From contig NZ_RFLW01000001.1 in the NCBI RefSeq assembly GCF_003719295.1, positions 682,001 to 746,000 of the forward strand: a DNA stretch of 64,000 nt. The letters run 5' to 3'. The position numbers and the translations under genes were made by a program. This stretch comes from Haliea alexandrii. Lineage in GTDB: Bacteria > Pseudomonadota > Gammaproteobacteria > Pseudomonadales > Halieaceae. The notes beneath the pieces are model-generated. The model was not told where the DNA came from and did not search any database. It saw only the letters and a list, made by a program, of their open reading frames with translations. How positions within the stretch are numbered: the stretch's first letter is position 1; every line of letters begins with the position of its first letter. This document shows positions 8,675-17,606 of this stretch, piece by piece.

Positions 8675-9318
8675 TTGGTGGGTGCTCCGCGGTCATCTTC
8701 CGCAATACCATCACCATCCTCATCAGTCGCGAGTCGCGTATGGCCTACGCCGTTGAGGTTGATTGCCCTGGCCTTGTCAGCGCCTCTGCTGTCGCAGATA
8801 ACAAAGGTCCCTCCCTCGGCAAATCCCAGGCGTCCTGAATCCTGGAGCATTATCCAGTCGCTATAGTCAAAGTTGTGACTACGTATCGTTACGCCCTCGG
8901 CGGCCGCCTCTGTGATTTTGAGCAGTATTTCATTGCCATCGCGCGCACCATTGGCGCCAATGCCGCCTCCTGCGCCATCGTCGACAAAGACGATCCAGCC
9001 GGATTCCCAGTCACTGCCGGCGCAGATGGTGCCATCAGCGGATGCGCAAAGGGCGACATGGGACCTGCGGGTGCTGGCTTCATTGCGTGCGAGGGCGATG
9101 TCTGAGCCGAGACGGCCTGCCGCGGCCAGCAGTCGGGAGTTTTGCAAGCTCGTGCTAAAAGCAGGGCCGGCGAGGGCCAGCAGTGCCGCTGCGATGAGTA
9201 GCACGATCAGGAGCTCCAGTAACGAAAATCCACCCTGACGAACGAGTTTCGCATGCTCGGAAAAATGTGTTGACACGTTTGTAACAAGTGTTACAATCAC
9301 GAAGATTATTTCCTGCAT
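8665..9318 (-). CDS. fimT: GspH/FimT-family pseudopilin (FimT or FimU)
   Basis: 217 residues from the ATG at 9318. The prepilin motif GFSLLELLIVLLIAAALLALAGPAF begins near residue 30. The globular part has the GspH/FimT pattern LGSDIALARNEASTRRSHVALCAS, then WESGWIVFVDD, and a late cysteine (PTKCT). Members either initiate pilus assembly or, for FimT in some naturally competent bacteria, bind DNA. Start choice is uncertain: the ATG at 9318 gives an unusually long, hydrophobic leader. A GTG at 9300 with AGGA ten bases before it, or a GTG at 9276, would give more usual leaders. First gene of the operon fimT-pilV-pilW-pilX-pilY1-pilE. Confidence 0.82.
   Translation of the reverse strand: MQEIIFVIVTLVTNVSTHFSEHAKLVRQGGFSLLELLIVLLIAAALLALAGPAFSTSLQNSRLLAAAGRLGSDIALARNEASTRRSHVALCASADGTICAGSDWESGWIVFVDDGAGGGIGANGARDGNEILLKITEAAAEGVTIRSHNFDYSDWIMLQDSGRLGFAEGGTFVICDSRGADKARAINLNGVGHTRLATDEDGDGIAEDDRGAPTKCT
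9270..9297 (+). promoter_or_regulatory. Sigma70-like promoter overlapped by an 18-bp palindrome
   Basis: Plus-strand TTGACA at 9270-9275 and TACAAT at 9292-9297 are separated by 16 bases: a full -35 match and five of six for the -10. A perfect inverted repeat, TTGTAACA-AG-TGTTACAA, fills 9279-9296 between and over these boxes, as an operator would. The promoter points rightward, away from fimT, into the 285 bases before the convergent AEC gene, where I see no convincing protein gene. The palindrome also sits in the leader region of fimT and could act on both strands. Confidence 0.5.
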
Positions 9319-9603
9319 GTTTTGTTAAGTGGGGTGAATACGCAACTTTGGGCTGCAATGCCAGTGTTTGCTCCATGTGCTTGCCGAATTTGCGGCACGG
9401 TTCACATTTTCAACTGTTCTCCAGCTGCCACGGTATTCAGTTGAGTCGAAGCCGTTTGCGGTTAACCGCTGTGCGACGTTAACGGGTTCGTTACATATTG
9501 CTCGCGGTGACGGCCCGCGGTCGGCACCCGCGCAGACCTTCCCACCCGCGCGCTCGGTGATGACAGACGGTGCAGATGTTTACCTCATGGGGCGAGAGTG
9601 GTG
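9319..9603. other. Intergenic region upstream of the pilin operon
   Basis: About 285 bases between the AEC gene and fimT. Short open frames here lack ribosome-binding sites and family resemblance. The region holds a small palindrome GCGGTTAACCGC and would receive transcription from the rightward promoter at 9270-9297. I do not see a clear rho-independent terminator or a leftward promoter for fimT. An untranslated RNA is possible but unproven. Confidence 0.35.
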
Positions 9604-10515
9604 TCAGGTGCTGTGGCTTAGCAACCAGTACAGGGTCGGCAGGCTGGCCAGCGAGATCAGGATGCCGATCCCAATCAGGCCGGTGACCAGGCGCGGTGCG
9701 AGGCCCGCCATGATGGCGATGGTGCCGGCGGAAATCATCGGTGGCATAGCGGCCTGAAAGACGGCGACCTGCGTGGCCAGCCCACGCTGGCCCCAGGCAT
9801 GCCACAGCAGATAGGTGCACAAAGGCATCAACAGTAATTTGATGCCCAGGGCAATGGCCAGGGTCAGCCGCTCGCTGCGCGCCAGGCGGATGCTGATCTG
9901 GAAACCTACCGCCACCATAACCAGCGGCACGAGCGTTGCGGCGACACTGGTGATGAGCTGTCCGGCAAGGGGCGGCAGGGTAACGCCGCGCAGTGCGAGG
10001 CCGGCGAGCAGGGCCAGGAAGGGGGGAAAGCTGAGGATACGCCTGGCGATGGCGCCGGCTGAGGGCGCGTCGACCTGCGGGCTGTAAAGAGCCGCAATCA
10101 CCACGGCATAGCTGGACAGCGCAAGAAACGAGCCTAGCTGGTCGTAGACCATGGCGTAGGGCATGCCCGCAGCGCCAAAAAAGGACTGCACCAGCGGAAA
10201 GCCAAGGTAGGAGGTGTTGCCCAGGGGCAGCACGATCAACAGCGCGCCCACCACCTCCCGCGGCCAGTGCAGCAGGCGGCCCAGCACTATGACCAGTGGC
10301 ACCACCAGCAGCATCAGCAGCCACGGTGTGATGGTTGGGATCAGCAGCGCGCTGGAAAAGGTCAGCAGTGGCACATTGCTCAGGATGACCGCCGGCAGGG
10401 CCACGTTCAGCGCGTAGGCGTTGAGTGCCACCGCGGTGTTCTCGGGCATGCCCCGCACCCGGCGCAGGCACAGGCCGATGCCGAGGTAGGCGAGGATCAG
10501 CAGGAAATTGTCCAT
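9604..10515 (-). CDS. AEC-family (auxin efflux carrier-like) transporter
   Basis: 303 residues, almost entirely hydrophobic, with about ten predicted membrane helices in two groups of five. The N-terminal LNAYALNVALPAVILSNVPL and the middle PLGNTSYLGFPLVQSFFG match the AEC family (PF03547), which has the conserved Asn/Pro region in helix 2 and a GFPL-like motif. Members carry small organic anions or secrete metabolites; the substrate cannot be read from sequence. The last helix carries LVTGLIGIGILISLASLPTLYWLL. It is transcribed alone, in the same direction as the pilin operon but 285 bases upstream of it. Confidence 0.88.
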   Translation of the reverse strand: MDNFLLILAYLGIGLCLRRVRGMPENTAVALNAYALNVALPAVILSNVPLLTFSSALLIPTITPWLLMLLVVPLVIVLGRLLHWPREVVGALLIVLPLGNTSYLGFPLVQSFFGAAGMPYAMVYDQLGSFLALSSYAVVIAALYSPQVDAPSAGAIARRILSFPPFLALLAGLALRGVTLPPLAGQLITSVAATLVPLVMVAVGFQISIRLARSERLTLAIALGIKLLLMPLCTYLLWHAWGQRGLATQVAVFQAAMPPMISAGTIAIMAGLAPRLVTGLIGIGILISLASLPTLYWLLSHST

Positions 10516-10643
10516 GAAGGCGGTGTTGCTCGTCAGCCGGACCTTACATGGTAAGCAAGCGGGGCGGGAATGGGTAGTCGCGCATCACATGCCTTTGCAA
10601 ATGCCGCCAACGCGGCTACGCTGGCGGGTCATTTCCCTGCCAA

Positions 10644-10862
10644 GTGAGCCTCACCCGAACCATGGATTCCAACGCCCTCAAACTGCATTGTGACGCGCTG
10701 GCACAACAGGGTTACACCCTCCTGCCGGGCTTCCTGTCCGCGGCCCAGTTGCAGCGCATCAAAGGCCTCTTCGACCAGTGGCTGGGTGGCCATCGGGGGC
10801 GCAATACGTTTGAGGGGCAGTCCACCGAGCGCATTGACACGCTTGCTGCTCGCGAAGGCTGA
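10644..10862 (+). pseudogene. Broken phytanoyl-CoA dioxygenase (PhyH) remnant
   Basis: 72 codons that read like the first quarter of a PhyH-family (PF05721) enzyme: CDALAQQGYTLLPGFLSAAQ, then LFDQWLGG and GRNTFEG-x-x-TERI. The frame then closes with TGA at 10860-10862. In another frame the same stretch reads RLLLAKAEEAG, resembling the LLAK-containing segment that follows GRNTFEGF in intact members, so a frameshift near 10840 is likely. The iron-binding His-x-Asp and the rest of the enzyme are missing; recC begins 15 bases later. Translation could start at the GTG at 10644 or the ATG at 10662. Inference: decayed gene whose 3' part was lost next to recC. Confidence 0.6.
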
Positions 10863-10876
10863 GGAAGCGGGCGGGC

Positions 10877-13800
10877 ATGATCCACGTTTTCCCCTCCAAC
10901 CGTCTTGAGCACCTGGCCGGCGCACTGGCCACCCTGCTCAACGTGCCCGCTGCCGCGCCATTGGCGCCCGAACATATTCTGGTACAGCACCGGGGCATGC
11001 AGCACTGGCTGAGCATGCAGCTGGCGCAGCATCCGCAGCGGGGCATCGCCATGAACCTGCAGTTTCCACTGCCGGTGCGCTTCATGTGGACGCTCATCCG
11101 CGCGGTGCTGGGAGAGCATGTCGTGCCCGAAACCTCGCCCTACCAGCGCGAGGTACTGGTCTGGCGGATCCACGAGCTATTGGGTCGCGCGGCAGTGACC
11201 GCAGAGCCGGCATTCGCTGAGCCCACGCGCTACTGGCAACAGCAGTCAGAGCGGCAACAGCCCTTGCGCCGCTATCAGTTGGCGGAAGAGCTCGCAGACC
11301 TGTACGAGCAGTACCTGATGTACCGCCCGGACTGGATTGAGGCGTGGGACCGCGGTGCCCGCGGCGCGCGCGAACCTGCCGCGAATGAGCCGCTGCACTG
11401 GCAGGGCCTGCTGTGGGGGATGCTGGCCCGTGAGGTGCCGGGTCATCCGGTGGCGTTGTTGCGTGAAGCCATGCGGCGTCTTGTGCGGCCGGTGCCGGGG
11501 CTGCCCGAGCGGTTCTTCGTGTTCGGCGTCAATTCCCTGGCACCGCTGTGGCTGGAGTTTCTGCAGGCGCTTTCCGCGCAGCAAGGTGTCGATATTTTTC
11601 TGTTGTACCTGAACCCCAGCAACGAGTTCTGGCAAGAGGCGGCGAGTGAGCGCCAGGTCGCCCGCCGCCGCGCCCAGTGGCTGGATACACACGACAGCGA
11701 GGCAGGCTTTCTCGAGGAGGTGGGCAACCCGCTGGTCACCAGCCTGGGGCAGCAGGGCCAGCAGTTCGTGCGCCTGCTGGCGGACTGGGCCGACAGCGAG
11801 ACCGCGCTGTTTGCGGAACCTGAAGCCAGTACGGTGCTCGCGGGGCTGCAGCGCGACATGCTGCAGTTCGTCGATGGGCGCGACAGCTGCCATGCCAGCG
11901 AGGGCTCTGCGAGCCCAGCGGCGTCCTCCGACGATTCGATTACCATCGCCACGGCGCACAGCGCACTGCGCGAAGTGCAGGGGCTACACGACTGGCTGTT
12001 GCACCGGTTCAACGCTGACCGCAGCCTCAAGCCCCGCGATGTGGTGGTGCTGTGCCCGAACGTGGAGGACTATGCGCCCTTCGTGGAGGCTGTATTCGCG
12101 GGCCGCTACGAGGGGCTGGGCGATGATGTGCCGCCGCTGCCCTGCTCGATTGCCGACCGCAATCCAGGGGACGCCGACCCCACGATTGCCGCCTTCCTGG
12201 CTCTGCTGGAGCTGCCCGATGCGCGCCTGCAGGTGAGCCAGGTGCTGGGCTGGTTGCAGGTGCCGGCAATCCAGCAGTGTGTGGGTGTCACGCCAGCGGA
12301 GCTGGTGCGTATCGGCCACTGGCTGCAGGCCGCCGCCGTGCACTGGGGCCTGGATGGCGCGCATCGGCAGGCGTGGGTGCCCGGTGTGGCGGGTGATGAT
12401 TTCACCTGGGCCCAGGGCCTGGAACGCCTGTTACTGGGCTTCGCCTGGGGCGACGAAGAAGTTGTGCTCGCCGAGCGCTTGCTGCTGCCGCAGGTGGAGG
12501 GCGCGGATGCCCTGCTGCTGGGGCGCCTCTGTGCGTTTATCGGTGCCTTGCACGCGCTGCGCGATGACCTCGCTCAGGCGCGCGGTATCGCCGACTGGCA
12601 GGCATTTCTGCACGAGCGCCTGCGGCTTGCCTTGTTAGCCCAGGGCGGCGCGCTGGATGCCGCGCACGAGGATTTGATTGCCGTGATCAAGGAGCTGGGT
12701 GAGCAGGCCCGGGCAGCGGGCTTTGCTGATGAGCTGCCGCTGGTGGTGGTGCGCCATGTGCTGCAGCGCAACCTGCAGAGCCCTACGCGCACCGGGCGCC
12801 AGTTTCTCACCGGGCAGGTGACCGTATGCTCCATGGTGCCCATGCGCTCCATTCCTTTTCGGCTGGTGGCGGTGCTGGGCCTGAACGATGGCGATTTCCC
12901 CCGCCAGCGCCCGCCACTGGGCTTCGACCTGATGGCGCAGGACCGCCCGCGTGCCGGAGACCGTTCGCGCCGCGGCGACGATCGCTACCTGTTTCTGGAG
13001 GCGCTGGTTTCCGCCCGCGATGCCCTCTACCTCAGCTACCAGGGCCGGGATGTGCGCAACAACAGCGAACGCCAGCCGTCGCTGGTGCTCGAAGAACTGT
13101 GCCGCTACCTGGAGGCGTCGTCTGTCTGGCAGCGTGAAGACCTGTGGACGCTGCCGCTGCAGCCTTTCAGCGCACAGAACTATGCGGGGGCCTTGCGCAC
13201 TTTCGATCCCCACTGGCAGCGCCTCGCCGTGCCGCTGGCGGCTCCGGTGCGATTAGTCACCTTGCCGCCGCCGGAGACACGGCCCGAGACGTTGCCACTC
13301 ACCGCGCTGGTAAAAGCGCTGGAACACCCCGCGCGCTATTTTGCCGAACAGCGCCTGGGCCTGGCACCGGGCCGCGCGGCCACAGCCGAACTCAGCGACA
13401 GCGAACCCTTTGTCAGCAGCCACCTGGACCGTTACCGCGTGCAGCAGCTTATCGTTGACCGTCTGTGGGCCGATGATCCCGCAGGGCTGGACGAGGCATT
13501 GCGGCGGGAGCGCTTGTCCGGCCGCCTGCCGGCGCACCCAATGACCGCGGCACAAATCGACACATGGCGCGAACAGGCCGATGGTTTCGTGCAGCACTTG
13601 CAAGCGCACTCGGCACCGCCTGCGGGCGAAGCCGTCGCATTGGACATGCACGGCCTGCAGCTCACGGCCACCTTGCCCCGCGGGGTCCAGGGAGACCTGC
13701 TGTTTGCCCGCCTGGCGAACCCGAAGGCCAGGGACTACCTCACCCTCTGGTTGCATCACCTGCTGGCCAACAGCCTGGCCCCCGCAGACACCGTGGGCTA

Positions 13801-14161
13801 CTTTCGCGGTAAGGACAAGGGTGTGCTGGAGCTGCATGCGTCGTCGCTGCCCCAGGCGCAGGCCCAGAGGCTGTTGGCTGACTGGTGTGCGTTGTGGCAG
13901 CAAAGTTTGACCACACCCCTGCCGCTGCATGGCAGCCTGGGGTTGGCGGCAGCGGAGGACGATTTCATTCAGGCTCGCTTCCCCGCGCTGTGGCTGGGCG
14001 GCTACCATAACGCCGGCTTGAGTGAAGATCCCTGGCACGCCTGGTTCTGGCCCGAGCCGCCGGACGCGCAAACGCTACAGGCGCAACTGCTGCCCTTGTA
14101 TGCCCCCATGCTCGAACACATCGAGCACAGCGAGATTGCGCTGGAGGTCGCCGGTGGCTGA
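10877..14161 (+). CDS. recC: Exodeoxyribonuclease V gamma chain RecC
   Basis: 1094 residues (E. coli 1122). N-terminal MIHVFPSNRLEHLAGALATLL and LVQHRGMQHWLSMQLAQ are hallmark RecC sequences; PIRFMWTLIR-like and PVRFM, GRxFLTGQVTVCSMVPMRSIPF and VAVLGLNDGDFPR (near residue 660-680) follow. RecC forms the scaffold of the RecBCD helicase-nuclease, splits the duplex with its pin and reads the Chi sequence in its inactive helicase-like channel. The gene overlaps recB by eight bases. Unlike the enterobacterial order, no ptrA lies between recC and recB. Confidence 0.97.
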   Translation: MIHVFPSNRLEHLAGALATLLNVPAAAPLAPEHILVQHRGMQHWLSMQLAQHPQRGIAMNLQFPLPVRFMWTLIRAVLGEHVVPETSPYQREVLVWRIHELLGRAAVTAEPAFAEPTRYWQQQSERQQPLRRYQLAEELADLYEQYLMYRPDWIEAWDRGARGAREPAANEPLHWQGLLWGMLAREVPGHPVALLREAMRRLVRPVPGLPERFFVFGVNSLAPLWLEFLQALSAQQGVDIFLLYLNPSNEFWQEAASERQVARRRAQWLDTHDSEAGFLEEVGNPLVTSLGQQGQQFVRLLADWADSETALFAEPEASTVLAGLQRDMLQFVDGRDSCHASEGSASPAASSDDSITIATAHSALREVQGLHDWLLHRFNADRSLKPRDVVVLCPNVEDYAPFVEAVFAGRYEGLGDDVPPLPCSIADRNPGDADPTIAAFLALLELPDARLQVSQVLGWLQVPAIQQCVGVTPAELVRIGHWLQAAAVHWGLDGAHRQAWVPGVAGDDFTWAQGLERLLLGFAWGDEEVVLAERLLLPQVEGADALLLGRLCAFIGALHALRDDLAQARGIADWQAFLHERLRLALLAQGGALDAAHEDLIAVIKELGEQARAAGFADELPLVVVRHVLQRNLQSPTRTGRQFLTGQVTVCSMVPMRSIPFRLVAVLGLNDGDFPRQRPPLGFDLMAQDRPRAGDRSRRGDDRYLFLEALVSARDALYLSYQGRDVRNNSERQPSLVLEELCRYLEASSVWQREDLWTLPLQPFSAQNYAGALRTFDPHWQRLAVPLAAPVRLVTLPPPETRPETLPLTALVKALEHPARYFAEQRLGLAPGRAATAELSDSEPFVSSHLDRYRVQQLIVDRLWADDPAGLDEALRRERLSGRLPAHPMTAAQIDTWREQADGFVQHLQAHSAPPAGEAVALDMHGLQLTATLPRGVQGDLLFARLANPKARDYLTLWLHHLLANSLAPADTVGYFRGKDKGVLELHASSLPQAQAQRLLADWCALWQQSLTTPLPLHGSLGLAAAEDDFIQARFPALWLGGYHNAGLSEDPWHAWFWPEPPDAQTLQAQLLPLYAPMLEHIEHSEIALEVAGG

Positions 14162-17100
14162 GCCCTTGTGCGCCCATACGCTGCCGCTGCAGGGGCGACA
14201 GCTGATCGAAGCCAGCGCCGGTACCGGCAAGACCTTCAATATCGCCCGGCTTTTCCTGCGCCTGCTGGTAGAGCGGGAACTGCCCGTACAGCAGATTCTG
14301 GTCATGACGTTCACCCGCGCGGCCACGGCGGAGCTGAAGGCGCGTCTCGCACAGGCGATCAACAGCGCGCTTGAAGGCTGGGGTGCGGGCAGCTCAGAGC
14401 CTTTCTTTGCTCACCTGCATGCGCAACAGCCCGCAGCCAGAGCGCGAGCGCTGCTGCGCCGCGCCCTGCTGGAGATGGATGAGGCGGCGATATTCACCAT
14501 CCACGGCTTCTGCAAGCGCGCATTGACGCAGCAGGCGTTTCGCAGCGGTATCAGCTTTCACGCGGATATGGAGGCCCAGACACGCAGCCTGATTCTGGAG
14601 GCACTGCAGGACTGGTACCGGCAGCAAAGTCAGGAGGCCGGGTTTGTGGACCTGTACGGGTTGTGGAGTGGTCCGGAGGCGTTCTTTGCCAGCTGGGGGC
14701 GCGTAATTGCCGGTACGGAGCCGGTGCAGGCGCCGGCGATGCCTGACCTGGGCAGTGTCTGGCGCGACCTGCGTGCGGCCTGGTCTGAAGAGTCAAAGGC
14801 CTTTCACGACCTGGATGTTGCCAAACGACGCTCGGCACATACGCGGGCCGAGGCCGAGGCCGTGCTGGATGCGCTCAGCACAGCACTGGAAGCCGATTGG
14901 CAGGCAGCGCCAATGGTGCAGCTGGCGTCGATGCTAGCGCCCAAAACCTATGTGAATACCGATGCCAAGCAGAAGCGTATGCCGGCGCTCTACGCGCTGA
15001 TGCAGCAGCTGCCCGCGGCGCTGCGCGCGCATCGGGCCGCCTTGGCACAGGCCGGGATCGACTTCGCCCGTAAACACCTGGCCGCAGCCAAGGATCGACT
15101 GGACCAGCTGGATTTCAGCGACCTGGTGTCGCGGCTGTGGCTGCGGCTGCAGGATGCGCAGCATGGCCCGGCGCTCGCGGCGGCCCTGCTGCAGCAGTAC
15201 CCCGTGGCGCTGGTGGATGAATTCCAGGACACGGACCCCGAGCAATACGACATCCTCAATGCGATCTATCGAAGCGACCTGCAGCCGGCACCCTTGCTGT
15301 GTATGATCGGCGACCCGAAGCAGGCGATTTACGGCTTTCGGGGCGGCGATGTATTTGCCTATCTGCAGGCGCGCGAGGATGCCGATGCGCAGTGGGTGAT
15401 GGACACCAACTACCGCTCCACGGCCGACGTTATCCGCGGCTATAACCGCCTGTTCTACGGTCGCGAGCTGGCCGCAGCAAGCGGAGCGGAGGTGTTCGGG
15501 TTCGGTATCGACTACCACCCGGTACAGGCGGGGCGTGCCGAGCTTGCGGGCCTGGAGGACCCGGCCCCGCGGGGCAGTTTCCAATGGTGCCTGTTGCCCC
15601 TGGATCCTGCTTTGGCCGGTGCCGACAAGCGGGGTGCCGGCTATACCCGGGCAGGTCAGCAACACCTGGCGCGCTGGTCCGCGCGGGAAATTGCGCGCCT
15701 GCTGGGTGAGGCTCGTGTGGACGGCGCGGCGCTGTCGCCGGCGGATATTGCCATTCTGGTGCGCGACCGCTTTGAAGCAACGGAGATGCAGAACGCGCTG
15801 CGCGAGGTGGGGCTGGACGCCGTGTACCTCAGCGCCTCGGACAATGTGTTCAACAGCGAGGAGGCGGCCAGCCTGCAACAGGCGCTGCAGGGCATTCTGC
15901 ACCTGGAAGACGATCAGCTGCTGGTCGCGGCGCTCGCTACGCCCTGGCTGGGTTACGACACCGCGGCACTGCATGCGCTGCGCCAGGACGAGCACCGCTG
16001 GGCTGCGGCCTGTGCCGAGTTGGCGGCTCTGCGCCAGCAGTGGTTTGGCCAGGGTTTCATGAAAATGGCTCTCGGCTTGTACCAGCGCCACCTGCAGCCC
16101 TTGCCTGCCCGGCATGAACGCACGCTCACCAACGGCCTGCATCTGCTGGAGCTGCTGCAGGCGGCCAGTCAGCATCACCGTCAACCGGAAGCACTGCTGC
16201 ACTGGTTTGCGACGGCGCGGCTGGAGGCCGAGGGCAGTACCGGAACGGAAATCCAGCAGCTGCGCCTGGAGAGTGATGGCACGTTGATTCGCCTGGTCAC
16301 GCTGCATGGCGCCAAGGGCTTGGAGTACCCAGTCGTGTTCCTGCCCTTTGTCAGTTATGGGCGGGACGAAGGGCGCCAGCGACCGGGTATTGTGCGCTAC
16401 CACCAGCGGGATGATTTCAGTGCCCGGCACGCGCTCGAACCCACGGAGCAGGAGTTGGCGTATTACCGGGAAGAGCAGGCCGCTGAGGATATACGCTTGC
16501 TGTATGTCGGGGCGACGCGCGGCGTGCGCCGGGTTTACCTGATGGCGGCGGCATTCACCAGTCTGCGCACCTCGCCGCTGGCGCGCTGCCTCAGCGCCGT
16601 GAGTTGGGAGGCGCTGCAGAATCAGGTAGAGGGCATGGTTGCCGCCGGTGACTGCATGAGCCTGCTGCTGGACGCGCCGGCGTCATCGCCCGCGGTTGCC
16701 GCCGCAGCCGCACCGGCAGCGGCCCTGACGCCGGCGCACTTTACCGGGCGCATTGAGCGCGACTGGTGGCTGTCGTCATTTTCCGCGCTGACCCGCAATG
16801 TGCGCCACGGCGGGTTGTCGACACCGGACCGTGACGGTGCCGCGGCCCCGCTAGCAGACCCTGCGGCGCCGGCTTCTGGCGAGCTGCGCTTTGCGCTGCG
16901 CCGCGGTGCGGAGGCGGGCAACCTGTTACACGACGTACTGGAACACCTTGATTTTCAGCACCCGGATTTCGAGCAGGCGCTGGACCAGGCGGAACGCCGC
17001 TACCCCAATCTGCTGCTGGGGCAGGCCGATTGGCGCACGGCACTGACGCAGTGGGTGACGCAGCAGCTCGCAGCACCGCTGCCCAGTGGTGCGCGCCTTG

Positions 17101-17606
17101 CGGACCTTGCGCACCACAGCACCCTGCGTGAAGTGGAATTCTACTTTCCCATGCAGGGCACCGCCGACCCTGATGCGCTGGGGCGTATTCTCGTCCGCCA
17201 CCGCAAGGGTAGTGAGGCGCCGCTGCCTGCTCCGGTCCGGCTCAAGGGCATGATGCACGGCTATATCGACCTCGTGTATGGCTGGGAGGGTCGCTACTAC
17301 GTGGTTGACTACAAGTCGACGTTCCTCGGCTCCCGCCTCGGTGACTATAACGCGGCGGCACTGGCGGCGGATGTGCAGCACAACGTCTACGACCTGCAGT
17401 ATCTGCTGTACACGCTGGCCTTGCACCGTTATCTGCGTACCCGCCTGCCGGACTACGACCCGGCCCAGCACTTGGGTGGCGTGCACTACCTCTATTTGCG
17501 CGGTTTGCACCCTCAGGGCGATACCGGGATTTATCATCGCGTTGTGGACCTGGAGGCGCTGGCGGCCCTCGATGCGTTTTTCCAGGCGCGGGAGGCCAGC
17601 GCATGA
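14154..17606 (+). CDS. recB: Exodeoxyribonuclease V beta chain RecB
   Basis: 1150 residues from the GTG at 14154, chosen because GGAGG lies five bases before it and it overlaps the recC stop; an open frame continues upstream but only inside recC. Walker A is ASAGTGKT (20-27), followed by TFTRAATAELKARL; motif II is VDEFQDTD (about 353-360) and then MIGDPKQAIYGFRGGD. The C-terminal nuclease domain has VDYKST with the metal-binding Asp near 1052. RecB supplies the 3'-5' helicase and the only nuclease site of RecBCD, and loads RecA after Chi. Overlaps recD by four bases (ATGA). Confidence 0.97.
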   Translation: MAEPLCAHTLPLQGRQLIEASAGTGKTFNIARLFLRLLVERELPVQQILVMTFTRAATAELKARLAQAINSALEGWGAGSSEPFFAHLHAQQPAARARALLRRALLEMDEAAIFTIHGFCKRALTQQAFRSGISFHADMEAQTRSLILEALQDWYRQQSQEAGFVDLYGLWSGPEAFFASWGRVIAGTEPVQAPAMPDLGSVWRDLRAAWSEESKAFHDLDVAKRRSAHTRAEAEAVLDALSTALEADWQAAPMVQLASMLAPKTYVNTDAKQKRMPALYALMQQLPAALRAHRAALAQAGIDFARKHLAAAKDRLDQLDFSDLVSRLWLRLQDAQHGPALAAALLQQYPVALVDEFQDTDPEQYDILNAIYRSDLQPAPLLCMIGDPKQAIYGFRGGDVFAYLQAREDADAQWVMDTNYRSTADVIRGYNRLFYGRELAAASGAEVFGFGIDYHPVQAGRAELAGLEDPAPRGSFQWCLLPLDPALAGADKRGAGYTRAGQQHLARWSAREIARLLGEARVDGAALSPADIAILVRDRFEATEMQNALREVGLDAVYLSASDNVFNSEEAASLQQALQGILHLEDDQLLVAALATPWLGYDTAALHALRQDEHRWAAACAELAALRQQWFGQGFMKMALGLYQRHLQPLPARHERTLTNGLHLLELLQAASQHHRQPEALLHWFATARLEAEGSTGTEIQQLRLESDGTLIRLVTLHGAKGLEYPVVFLPFVSYGRDEGRQRPGIVRYHQRDDFSARHALEPTEQELAYYREEQAAEDIRLLYVGATRGVRRVYLMAAAFTSLRTSPLARCLSAVSWEALQNQVEGMVAAGDCMSLLLDAPASSPAVAAAAAPAAALTPAHFTGRIERDWWLSSFSALTRNVRHGGLSTPDRDGAAAPLADPAAPASGELRFALRRGAEAGNLLHDVLEHLDFQHPDFEQALDQAERRYPNLLLGQADWRTALTQWVTQQLAAPLPSGARLADLAHHSTLREVEFYFPMQGTADPDALGRILVRHRKGSEAPLPAPVRLKGMMHGYIDLVYGWEGRYYVVDYKSTFLGSRLGDYNAAALAADVQHNVYDLQYLLYTLALHRYLRTRLPDYDPAQHLGGVHYLYLRGLHPQGDTGIYHRVVDLEALAALDAFFQAREASA

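Noticed and set aside
9491-10471. 326-codon frame overlapping the AEC transporter gene
   Set aside because: Same strand, shifted frame; Arg/Pro/Ala-rich with no fold, while the other frame gives a regular ten-helix transporter.
14934-16430. 498-codon antisense frame inside recB
   Set aside because: Shadow of the GC-rich recB codons; Gln/Arg-rich, no ribosome-binding site and no motif.
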